36,322 nucleotides of DNA from JAGOUB01 sp964648045 (GTDB taxonomy: Bacteria > Patescibacteriota > Gracilibacteria > Peribacterales > Peribacteraceae). Under the pieces are notes generated by a model. That model was not told the origin of the DNA and ran no database searches. It saw only the letters and a list, made by a program, of their open reading frames with translations. Of the stretch, positions 15,815 to 22,690 are shown piece after piece (within the stretch, counting starts at the first letter, position 1; each line of letters opens with the position of its first letter). Both the position numbers and the translations under genes were made by a program. The stretch lies in contig CAZYNU010000008.1 in assembly GCA_964648045.1 (NCBI GenBank), forward strand, positions 1 to 36,322, in the 5' to 3' direction.

Positions 15815-16272
15815 GCGAACTCGTCGCCTTCCTCTTGAAGGGGGCCTTCTTTGCGTACCTCGCGCCAGTTGCCCGTGAGCGGCGCCAGCGATACGTCTCC
15901 GGTAGGACTGGCATGGACTCGCGTGAAGATGACGCGCTGTGCGAAGGGCATGGCTTCCTCGTAGAGCTGGGCGCCGCCAATCAGGCAGGCTTCGGCGGCA
16001 CCGGTGGCGGCGGCCAGATCGAGGGCTTCGTGCAGTGAGTGGGCCACGGAAGCGCCAGGAATGCGTAGGTCTGGCCGACGGGTCACCACCACGTTCAAGC
16101 GGCCCGGCAGCACGCGGCCGATGGCCTCGTGAGTCTTGCGCCCCATAATCAGCGGCTTGCCGCGGGTGACTTCGCGAAAGCGGCGCATCTCCGATGGCAA
16201 ACGCCACGGTAGTCCGCCATCACGCCCGATGATCCCGTTCTCGGCGACAGCCACCACGGCGGTCACAATCAT
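15784..16272 (-). CDS. folA: Dihydrofolate reductase
   Basis: A 162-residue protein that makes tetrahydrofolate from dihydrofolate with NADPH. Motifs are AENGIIGRDGGLPW, then RLPSEMRRFREVT with the acidic active-site residue as Glu (Asp in E. coli), GKPLIMGRKTHEAIG, and CLIGGAQLYEEAMP near the NADPH site. The ATG at 16272 gives the normal N-terminus. It is divergent from the ThyX-like gene, with 106 bp between them. The upstream leader is C-rich and lacks a Shine-Dalgarno; TACTAC lies about 25 nt upstream as a possible -10. Confidence 0.95.
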   Translation of the reverse strand: MIVTAVVAVAENGIIGRDGGLPWRLPSEMRRFREVTRGKPLIMGRKTHEAIGRVLPGRLNVVVTRRPDLRIPGASVAHSLHEALDLAAATGAAEACLIGGAQLYEEAMPFAQRVIFTRVHASPTGDVSLAPLTGNWREVRKEGPLQEEGDEFAYSVLVLERD

Positions 16273-16365
16273 GCGTCGGATTGGGAGGGGAATTGCCGTA
16301 GTATCACCTGCTCAGGCGAGATTTTCCATCGTTTGCCGATTTTTTCGGGCCGAGCATTCCCGTGG

Positions 16366-16378
16366 TAGTCTCGATCGC
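16366..16378 (+). promoter_or_regulatory. ThyX-like gene promoter, leaderless layout
   Basis: TGGTAGTCT is an extended -10 (hexamer 16366-16371), then 7 nt, then the ATG at 16379. Confidence 0.6.
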
Positions 16379-17674
16379 ATGCGCGCCATCTTCGTTCTCG
16401 ACGACGTTCCGCCCGAGGCCAATGCCATGCTCCAGGCGCTCTATTCGCGCTCGCCCAAGAGCGTCATGGAGCATTTGGAGCAGGTGCGCGCGGTGGGCGC
16501 CGAAAAGTTCATGGCCAACTACTACGTGGGCTACGGGCACAAGTCGATCGGCGATTGCGGGTCTATTTCTCTCTTTATCGAGAACGTGAGTATGCTGGTG
16601 GCCAAAGCGGTGCAGGATTGGCCTCTCTACAGCGGCCAAGAGGCGTCGACGCGCTATCTCGACATGGCCAAGCAGGAGATGTTGAACCCGCTTGGCACGC
16701 CTGCCGGTGCGGAGATTCAGGAGCGCTGGCGTGTGTTCTACGTGCATGCCCTTGAGACGCTTGTACCCGCATTAAAGGAGCGCTTTCCAATCAAGGAAGG
16801 GGAGAAAGAGTCACTTTATGAGAAGGCCATCAAGGCTCGCGCGTTCGACATCGCTCGCGGTTTCCTGCCTGCTGGTGCCACCACATACGTCAGTTGGCAC
16901 ACCAATCTGCGCCAAGCGCACGATCACCTGAAGGAGATGCGCCATCATCCGCTCCCCGAAGTGCGTGAGACGGCGGCAGCCGTTCTGCAGTCGCTCCAGC
17001 AGAAGTACCAGTCGAGCTTCCTCCATAAAGCCTATGAGGCCGAAGAAGCCTACGTGGCGCAGTCGATGGCAGCCTTCGCGTACTGCCGCGAAACGCCCGT
17101 GCGGGAGTTTTCCTACCAGGTGCGTCTCGACCTCGACGGTCTCGCTCAACATCGCAATCTGCTTGCCGCCCGCCCGCCCAAGGCCGAACTGCACCAGCGT
17201 CTGCGTCAGTACGGCGACATCGTCTTTCGTTTCGCACTCGACTTTGGTTCTTACCGCGATCTGCAGCGCCAGCGCAGTGCCGTGCAGGAAATGCCCCTGC
17301 TCACCGCCAAGCATGGCTTCGAGGCGTGGTATCTCGAGCAGCTCACGCCCGAGCTGCGGGCCGAGGCCGAGGCATTTCTACGTGAACAGGAGGGGCGCAT
17401 TGCCGCACTCGAGTGTCCGGATGAGATTCGTCAGTACTATATCGGCATGGGCTACAGGGTCGCGGTCGTCATGACGTGCCCACTGCCCGCTGCCGTGTAT
17501 ATTGCCGAGCTTCGGTCTGCCGACACGGTCCATCCCACCCTGCGTGTGCAGGCCCAGCGCATGGGCGATGCCATTGCCGCCGCCGTGCCGGGTATCGTGA
17601 TGCATCACGATACCTCGCCCGGCACCTGGAATATCAAGCGCGGCAGTCAGGACATTGTCCGCAAAGAAGCCTAA
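16379..17674 (+). CDS. Tandem ThyX-like (FAD-dependent thymidylate synthase) protein
   Basis: A 431-residue protein, about twice the length of ThyX, with two ThyX-like repeats. Repeat 1 (about 40-205) has GHKS (53-56), ENVS, and the motif position read as DWPLYSGQEASTRY (80-93): it keeps the second half (E88, S90, R92, Y93) but DWP replaces RHR. It is followed by the usual ARGFLPAGATT...NLRQ stretch. Repeat 2 (about 270-405) keeps RQR (297-299) but not the ExSxRY half, and ends with the ELRS...HPTLR block. Canonical ThyX needs RHRxxSxNExSxRY to bind FAD and dUMP. Whether this enzyme makes dTMP is uncertain. Its divergent neighbour is folA. Confidence 0.8.
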   Translation: MRAIFVLDDVPPEANAMLQALYSRSPKSVMEHLEQVRAVGAEKFMANYYVGYGHKSIGDCGSISLFIENVSMLVAKAVQDWPLYSGQEASTRYLDMAKQEMLNPLGTPAGAEIQERWRVFYVHALETLVPALKERFPIKEGEKESLYEKAIKARAFDIARGFLPAGATTYVSWHTNLRQAHDHLKEMRHHPLPEVRETAAAVLQSLQQKYQSSFLHKAYEAEEAYVAQSMAAFAYCRETPVREFSYQVRLDLDGLAQHRNLLAARPPKAELHQRLRQYGDIVFRFALDFGSYRDLQRQRSAVQEMPLLTAKHGFEAWYLEQLTPELRAEAEAFLREQEGRIAALECPDEIRQYYIGMGYRVAVVMTCPLPAAVYIAELRSADTVHPTLRVQAQRMGDAIAAAVPGIVMHHDTSPGTWNIKRGSQDIVRKEA

Positions 17675-17811
17675 GAGCCCGGGCTGCAAGCATCTCCTTT
17701 CTGTTGCGACTTGCCACTCCGCCAAGCCGTATCTCGTACCCTGTAGCTTTTGTCGCTTCGCCTTACGACGGAAGGCCTCGTTTTTGCCTGCGAAGTTGGG
17801 CTCTCGCCACG

Positions 17812-17838
17812 AAAAACGCCCGGGGGCCGGGCGTTTTT
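17812..17838. terminator. Bidirectional intrinsic terminator
   Basis: CGCCCGG at 17817-17823 pairs with CCGGGCG at 17827-17833 around GGG. Five A precede and five T follow, so it works on both strands for the convergent ThyX-like and lipoprotein genes. In the rest of 17675-17858 I see no gene. Confidence 0.9.
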
Positions 17839-17858
17839 CATTTGGTTGCTGGCTAGGA

Positions 17859-18263
17859 TTACTCCTGGTCGGCGCCGTCGCGCATGGCAGCGCTGTCGTC
17901 CGTCGTCATGGCGCCCTCACGGGTGACCATGTCGCCGTCGACCATCGTCTGCGTCTTGCCGCCAACGAGCATGACCGTGCCGTCCTTCTTCACGACCGTG
18001 CCGTTGCTCAAGACCATGTCTTCGGTCAGCTCCTGAATCTTGCCATCGCTCCAGAGGGTGTACATCACGCCACCGCGCATCGTGACGCCGACCATGTTGG
18101 CCTTGGCCTCCATGGACGAAGTAGACGTCGTCGTGGACGAGGACGACACCATGGAAGAGCTGGACATCGCCGTACCGGAACCGGTCGTGTCCGTGGTGCC
18201 AGACATCGTGCAGGCGCTCAGCAGAGCGGCGGCGAGAACGGCGGGGAAAAGCATCTTTTGCAT
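17859..18263 (-). CDS. Lipoprotein with DUF6799-like repeats
   Basis: A 134-residue protein. The start ATG at 18263 gives a lipoprotein signal peptide with lipobox LLSAC (Cys18). A Ser/Thr/Met-rich linker follows (residues about 19-55). The rest is a short-strand repeat in which phrases such as MRGGVMYTLWSDGK, MVLSNGTVVKKDGTVML and DGDMVTREG recur, the pattern of DUF6799. Function is unknown; it would be attached to the outer face of the membrane. The 5' leader is 31 nt, pyrimidine-rich and lacks a Shine-Dalgarno. Confidence 0.82.
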   Translation of the reverse strand: MQKMLFPAVLAAALLSACTMSGTTDTTGSGTAMSSSSMVSSSSTTTSTSSMEAKANMVGVTMRGGVMYTLWSDGKIQELTEDMVLSNGTVVKKDGTVMLVGGKTQTMVDGDMVTREGAMTTDDSAAMRDGADQE

Positions 18264-18323
18264 GGAAAAAGGGGGAAAGAAGTGACGGGCGTTGACCCTA
18301 AACTTCGTCTGAAGGCCAGACAA
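18264..18323 (-). promoter_or_regulatory. Lipoprotein gene promoter and pyrimidine-rich leader
   Basis: On the minus strand TTGTCT (18323-18318), a 17-nt spacer, TAGGGT (18300-18295) and 31 nt to the ATG. The leader contains TTCTTTCCCCC, which also occurs in the hpf leader. Further upstream (about 18330-18365) is an AT-rich block with ATGA...TCAT symmetry that could be an operator. Confidence 0.6.
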
Positions 18324-18441
18324 GTCGTTATGATTGTCATAATTATCATTATGTTTCATAAACATCTATTTTGAGACGCGCGGAGGTTATCTCGACTCGA
18401 CTGGTCGGGGTCGGCGCAGTTCTAGTAGAGTTTGCCCCGAC

Positions 18442-19035
18442 ATGCTTCCGAGCTTCACCGTCTTCGACGTCGAAACGACCGGCCTGGATCCCAAACGTGG
18501 TCACCGCATCACCGAGATTGGCGCGGTGCGCGTAGAAGGTGGGCAGGTGCAGCGGGAGAAGACCTTCTGTACGTTCGTGAATCCCGAGCGTGAGATTCCC
18601 CAAGAAGTGAAGCAGATCACGCACATCAGCGATGAGGACGTGGCTGGCGCCCCCACGATCATGGCCGTGCTTCCGCAATTTCTGGAGTTCGCCCAGGGCT
18701 CGTTTTTGGTGGCTCATAATGCCAGCTTCGATATGTCCTTCCTGCAGACGGAAAAGGAGTTCTGCTGGGGGTACCTGGAGCTGCCGGAGTGCTTCTGCAC
18801 CATGCGTCTCTCGCAGCACCTCTGGCCAACGGCGTTCCGCCACACGCTCGACCAGGTGGGCCTGCGTCTGAATTTGGAGATTCCCAAAGATCGCCACCGC
18901 GCTCTTCCCGATGTGCTTCTGACGGCCGATGCCCTGGCTGCGATGCTGCCTCAGGCTAAGGTGGCCACAATCGAGCAATTACGTCGTTTTGCCGGTCTGG
19001 AGGTGGCTAAGGCCGCCGTGCCTGCTCGTCGCTGA
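18442..19035 (+). CDS. DNA polymerase III epsilon-like 3'-5' exonuclease
   Basis: A 197-residue single-domain DEDDh exonuclease. Exo I: D9 and E11 in FDVETTGLDP. Exo II: AHNASFD (91-97). Exo III: H152 and D157 in HRALPD. It resembles the proofreading subunit DnaQ or the exonuclease domain of PolC, but here it stands alone without a GIY-YIG or helicase partner. The transcript probably starts just before the ATG: TAGAGT lies 10 nt upstream. It is followed after 49 nt by def. Confidence 0.92.
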   Translation: MLPSFTVFDVETTGLDPKRGHRITEIGAVRVEGGQVQREKTFCTFVNPEREIPQEVKQITHISDEDVAGAPTIMAVLPQFLEFAQGSFLVAHNASFDMSFLQTEKEFCWGYLELPECFCTMRLSQHLWPTAFRHTLDQVGLRLNLEIPKDRHRALPDVLLTADALAAMLPQAKVATIEQLRRFAGLEVAKAAVPARR

Positions 19036-19084
19036 GCCCGGTTGAGCCAACGGCATTCACCCCTATAGAGTGGACGGGTTCGTC

Positions 19085-19567
19085 ATGCCCATCCGCCCTA
19101 TTGTCACCGGCGCCAACACTCCCGTGCTGCGAGCGAAAGCTAAGCCCGTGGCCAAGGTGACGAAAGAGGTGCAGGCCTTGCTGAAAGACATGGCCGAGAC
19201 ATGCATTATGGCCGACGGCCAGGGTTTGGCCGCGCCGCAGATTGGTGTTTCGGAGCGCGTGATTGTGGCTGTTCTCAACGAGCGCTTGGTCGGTCTGGTG
19301 AATCCCGAGATCACCTGGCGCTCGGGTGAGATGGTCCGCGATGAGGAGGGCTGTCTGAGCCTGCCGAATCAGTACGTGGTGGTACCTCGTGATCGGGCCA
19401 TTGGCGTGAAGTTTTTAGATGTGAACGGCAAGCCACAGGAGTTGCGGTTATCCGATATGAATGCTCGTGTCATTCAGCATGAGGTGGATCATTTGGATGG
19501 CGTCTTGATTGTGGATCATTCGGGAAAGAAGAAGTCGCAGCCGCAGCATTCAGGAGAGGAAATGTGA
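19085..19567 (+). CDS. def: Peptide deformylase
   Basis: A 160-residue metalloenzyme that removes the formyl group from nascent N-terminal Met. All three family motifs are present: GQGLAAPQIG (45-54), EEGCLSLP with metal ligand C90, and QHEVDHLDG with H132, catalytic E133 and H136. The ATG at 19085 gives the standard MPIRPIVT start; a GTG five codons earlier is less likely. A weak hairpin TCGCC/GGCGA at 19591-19603 followed by CCTTTTTT could terminate it. Confidence 0.97.
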   Translation: MPIRPIVTGANTPVLRAKAKPVAKVTKEVQALLKDMAETCIMADGQGLAAPQIGVSERVIVAVLNERLVGLVNPEITWRSGEMVRDEEGCLSLPNQYVVVPRDRAIGVKFLDVNGKPQELRLSDMNARVIQHEVDHLDGVLIVDHSGKKKSQPQHSGEEM

Positions 19568-19665
19568 AGTATCACTATTAGATGTAGCTTTCGCCTTCGG
19601 CGAGGCCTTTTTTGGCAGGCGCGCCAAAAGTGCCAGACCGAATGTTGGCACCAATATGAGGAAAA

Positions 19666-21111
19666 TTACCCGATCACCCCCTTCAGGATCTCCTGCACTT
19701 TCCCAGGATTCGCCTGGCCCTTGGAGGCCTTCATCACCGCGCCGACGATGGCGCCCAGCGCCGCGGCCTTGCCCGCCTTGAAGTCCTCCAGCGCTTTGGG
19801 ATTGGCGGCGAGCGCGTCCTCCACCATCTTTTTCAGGGCGCCGTCGTCGCTGATCTGGCCCATGCCCTGCTCGGCGATGATCGTGCGCGGGGCCTTGCCG
19901 GTCTGCACCATCAGCTCCAGCACCTCCTTGGCGCTGTTGCCCGAGATAGTGCCGTTGGCCACGACGCTGGCCAGTTCGGTGATGTCGGTCACGGATGGCG
20001 CCTCTGCACTTGTCTTGCTGGCAGCATTGAGGAAGCCGAGCATCTGTGTCAGGACAAGGCTGGAGGCTTTGCGTCCGTCTTTCGTGATGGCGTACACGGC
20101 GTCGAATCGCTCGCGCAGCCCGGCGTCGTCGAGCACCAGGCGCTGTTCGGCGGGGTTCAGTCCTAGTTCGTTGTAGCGCTTCTGAAGAGCGCGGGGGAGC
20201 ATGGGCAGCTCGGCCACGGCCTGCTTGAGGCTGGCCTCCGAGAACGACAGTGGCGGAATGTCGGGCTCGGGGAAATAGCGGTAGTCCTGCGCCGATTCCT
20301 TGTCGCGCAGCATGCGCGTCTTGCCCTCGTCGTCCAGCCAACCCACGGTAATGTCGCCACTTAGCGGGCCGCCGGTTTCTTCCCATAAGTCGCGCAGGCG
20401 GGCTTCTTCGTACGCGAGCGCGCGCTCCAGTGCCTTAAAGGAGTTCAAGTTTTTGATCTCGCTGCGGGGGTTTAGTTTTTCAGTGCCTTTCTCGCGCAGC
20501 GAAATGGAGGCGTCGAAGCGCATCATACCCTTGAACATGTCGGCCTCGCTGGCGCCCACGGCGATGAGTGTGCGGCGCAGCTCTTGGGCGAAGGCGCTGG
20601 CCTCGTCGGCCGAGCGGAGGTCGGGCTTTGTCACGATCTCCATGAGCGGCGTGCCGGCGCGGTTGTAGTCGCAGAGTGTCTCGTGGTTGCGGTGCGTCAG
20701 CTTGCCGGCGTCATTTTCTAAATGCAGGCGATGGATGCGGCAGACCTTGGTCTCGGTCGAGGCGCCGTCGGCGGCCACCACGTCGTATTCCACGGCGCCC
20801 TCGGTGGCGAGTGGGAAGTCGTACTGCGAGATCTGGAAGCCGGAGGGCAGGTCCGGGTAGAAGTAGTGCTTGCGGTCGAAGTGGCAGTCGGGATGCACGG
20901 TGCAGCCCAGCGCCAACGAGGCACGTACACCCAGGCGAACGGCCTCGGCGTTCACGACTGGCAGCGTGCCGGGGTGGCCCATGCAGATGGGGCAGACGGT
21001 GGTGTTGGGTTCCTTCTCGAAGGCGTCGTTGTCGCAGCCACAGAACATCTTCGTCTTGGTGGCGACTTGGGCGTGCACTTCCAGGCCGATGATCACTTCG
21101 AGTTCTGCCAT
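19666..21111 (-). CDS. gatB: Asp-tRNA(Asn)/Glu-tRNA(Gln) amidotransferase subunit B
   Basis: A 481-residue protein of normal length. GatB is the kinase/transamidation subunit that converts misacylated Glu-tRNAGln or Asp-tRNAAsn. Visible motifs are GLEVHAQV at the N-terminus, the zinc-site cysteines (FCGCDND and CPICMG), GHPGTLPVVN, HLENDAGKLTH, and a C-terminal YqeY-type tRNA-binding domain ending in KVQEILKGVIG. gatA and gatC are not in the window. The start at 21111 matches the family; TGCTAGTCT (extended -10) lies 11 nt upstream. Confidence 0.97.
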   Translation of the reverse strand: MAELEVIIGLEVHAQVATKTKMFCGCDNDAFEKEPNTTVCPICMGHPGTLPVVNAEAVRLGVRASLALGCTVHPDCHFDRKHYFYPDLPSGFQISQYDFPLATEGAVEYDVVAADGASTETKVCRIHRLHLENDAGKLTHRNHETLCDYNRAGTPLMEIVTKPDLRSADEASAFAQELRRTLIAVGASEADMFKGMMRFDASISLREKGTEKLNPRSEIKNLNSFKALERALAYEEARLRDLWEETGGPLSGDITVGWLDDEGKTRMLRDKESAQDYRYFPEPDIPPLSFSEASLKQAVAELPMLPRALQKRYNELGLNPAEQRLVLDDAGLRERFDAVYAITKDGRKASSLVLTQMLGFLNAASKTSAEAPSVTDITELASVVANGTISGNSAKEVLELMVQTGKAPRTIIAEQGMGQISDDGALKKMVEDALAANPKALEDFKAGKAAALGAIVGAVMKASKGQANPGKVQEILKGVIG

Positions 21112-21234
21112 AGGGCAGCCAAAGACTAGCAGGGCGTCGTATTGGCCCCAAGGGGTTTTGGTCGGGTTTATCAGCACAATTGAACGTTCGCGGGTGGTTG
21201 ATGATGCCTCCGGCCCAGGCTGTCTGGTGACCTC

Positions 21235-21262
21235 AAAAAAGACCCCCGCCGTAGCAGGGGTC
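21235..21262 (-). terminator. Rho-independent terminator of the 21268-21792 gene
   Basis: On the minus strand GACCCC pairs with GGGGTC (21262-21257 with 21246-21241), partly extended inwards, followed by six T (21240-21235). Confidence 0.85.
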
Positions 21263-21267
21263 CGATG

Positions 21268-21792
21268 TCAGGCGGATGTGAGGTGTTTCATCCCGGGCAT
21301 GATTAAGCGCGCTCCTCCTGCAACGTGCCATTCCACGTCGTAGCCGATCTTGTTGTGCATGAAATCGACGACGACATGGTAGCCAGGTTGCGATTCTTCT
21401 TGGCATCGGAAGCGTTGGTAATCCGTCTGCCATCTCTTGGTGATCAACTCCAGCAGTAGGGCCGTGCAGACAATGCAAAAACTTCCTACTTCCCAATTTT
21501 GTTTTTGTTCAGCCAGGTTTTGAACCTGAAGCCGGTAGCTTCTATTGTTCGTGCCTGCGATAGTGAGGCAGATGAGGTAATAGCCATTTGGCCGCCTCCA
21601 TTTGTTCGCATGTTGATTCCACCATTGGTCTGCGAACCATGCCTGTCCTTTGGACAGGCGCAGATCGGAGCAGTCCCACCCTCCGTAGTAGACGAGGATT
21701 TCGTCCGCGTTCGGGGTGATCCCGGGAATGGCGATTTCTTCATCGCACGGCAGTCCTAAGAGTTCTGTCACTTTTTTGGCGTCATAGATCAT
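21268..21792 (-). CDS. Uncharacterised orphan protein 4
   Basis: Not recognised. A 174-residue soluble protein, Trp- and Asn/Gln-rich compared with its neighbours (GGWDCSDL, FADQWWNQHANKW), with alternating strands and several Cys (CIVCTAL) but no clear metal-binding spacing. No signal peptide is visible; the central part is amphipathic. A GAGG Shine-Dalgarno lies 10 nt upstream of the ATG. Its own AT-rich promoter and terminator make it autonomous, like the three orphans at 12927-14649. Confidence 0.72.
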   Translation of the reverse strand: MIYDAKKVTELLGLPCDEEIAIPGITPNADEILVYYGGWDCSDLRLSKGQAWFADQWWNQHANKWRRPNGYYLICLTIAGTNNRSYRLQVQNLAEQKQNWEVGSFCIVCTALLLELITKRWQTDYQRFRCQEESQPGYHVVVDFMHNKIGYDVEWHVAGGARLIMPGMKHLTSA

Positions 21793-21946
21793 CGTTCACG
21801 TTCCTCGGCCTCTCTCACGGGCCGCATCATCACCGATAGTCGTCGGCACGATCTTGTTTCATCTTCCATTACGACGAGACAAGCACGCTACGCACGCATC
21901 ATGCACAGGGCGCCTGCCTCGCACGGTGCTGCGAATGAACAATGAT

Positions 21947-21974
21947 ATTATAAATAATTATTTATTTTAGTAAA
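21947..21974 (-). promoter_or_regulatory. Promoter of orphan gene 4
   Basis: On the minus strand TTTACT (21974-21969), a 16-nt spacer and a perfect TATAAT (21952-21947). The transcript would have an untranslated leader of about 150 nt, by far the longest in the window. The surrounding block, about 21940-22000, is strongly AT-rich. Confidence 0.7.
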
Positions 21975-22024
21975 TTAGCAGTTTAACAGCAAAATTCTGC
22001 ATGTAAATGACGTATTCCTTACGC

Positions 22025-22588
22025 TTAGTCGTTCACACGGCTCATGTATTCCTGTGTTTCCGTGTTCACCTTCACCTTTTCGCCAACGTTGATGAAGAGG
22101 GGCACGTTCACGACAAGTCCGCTCTCGAGGGTGGCAGGCTTGGAGCCGCCGGTGGCGGTGTCGCCCTTCACGCCCGGAATCGTGTCGATCACCTTCATTT
22201 CGACGGTGGCCTTCAGCTGAATGCCGATCGGCAGGTCGTTGTACATAACGGCGTCGACCTCGCCGCCCTCGATGAGGAAGGGGATGATGTCCTCGAGCGC
22301 GTCGGTGCGTAGCGTGAACTGGTCGTAGGTCTCCTGGTCCATGAACGTGAACTCGTCGCCGGCCTTGAAGAGGAACTGCACGCGGCGGTAGCCCACGTCG
22401 GCGGGCTCGATCTTTTCTGATCCCTGGAAGTTCTTGGCGAGAACGGCACCGGTCTTGAGGTGCTTGAGCTTGCACTGCATGTTCGCCTTGCTCTGGCTCT
22501 TGCGGCCGAACTGGGAGCTGACGACAAGGTAGGGCTCACCGTCGACGGTGATGGCGCGGCCGGGCTTGAGATCGGTGATCGTGTACAT
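22025..22588 (-). CDS. efp: Translation elongation factor P, atypical loop
   Basis: A 187-residue protein of normal three-domain EF-P length; it relieves ribosome stalling at polyproline. The KOW-like N-terminal domain (GRAITVDGEPYLVV), the middle OB domain and the C-terminal SGLVVNVPLFINVGEKVKVNT block are all present. The loop that inserts at the peptidyl-transferase centre reads GRKSQSKA (28-35) rather than KPGKGQA, and a gap-free alignment puts Gln32 at the position of E. coli Lys34. The ATG at 22588 is chosen from the family N-terminus. The leader is C/T-rich without a Shine-Dalgarno. Confidence 0.93.
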   Translation of the reverse strand: MYTITDLKPGRAITVDGEPYLVVSSQFGRKSQSKANMQCKLKHLKTGAVLAKNFQGSEKIEPADVGYRRVQFLFKAGDEFTFMDQETYDQFTLRTDALEDIIPFLIEGGEVDAVMYNDLPIGIQLKATVEMKVIDTIPGVKGDTATGGSKPATLESGLVVNVPLFINVGEKVKVNTETQEYMSRVND

Positions 22589-22690
22589 AACGCTTGGAGG
22601 AAGAGCAGAGTGGCAAAAGAGCCTCACTCATCGAAGGATTGGCTACGGGTCCGCGAGCGTGACCCAAGCAGAGCTAGTCTGCTCAGGGTT

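Noticed and set aside
16136..16378. Upstream extension of the ThyX-like gene
   Set aside because: Antisense to folA and upstream of the -10 element; the ATG at 16379 fits the promoter and family start.
17655..18374. A 239-codon frame over the terminator and lipoprotein region
   Set aside because: Crosses a bidirectional terminator, is Arg/His-rich, and is the complement of the lipoprotein gene.
19566..19680. Minus-strand peptide with a TM-like stretch (VIFLILVPTFGLALLA) overlapping the gatB end
   Set aside because: No convincing start codon or upstream signal; most likely chance, though a short membrane peptide cannot be fully excluded.
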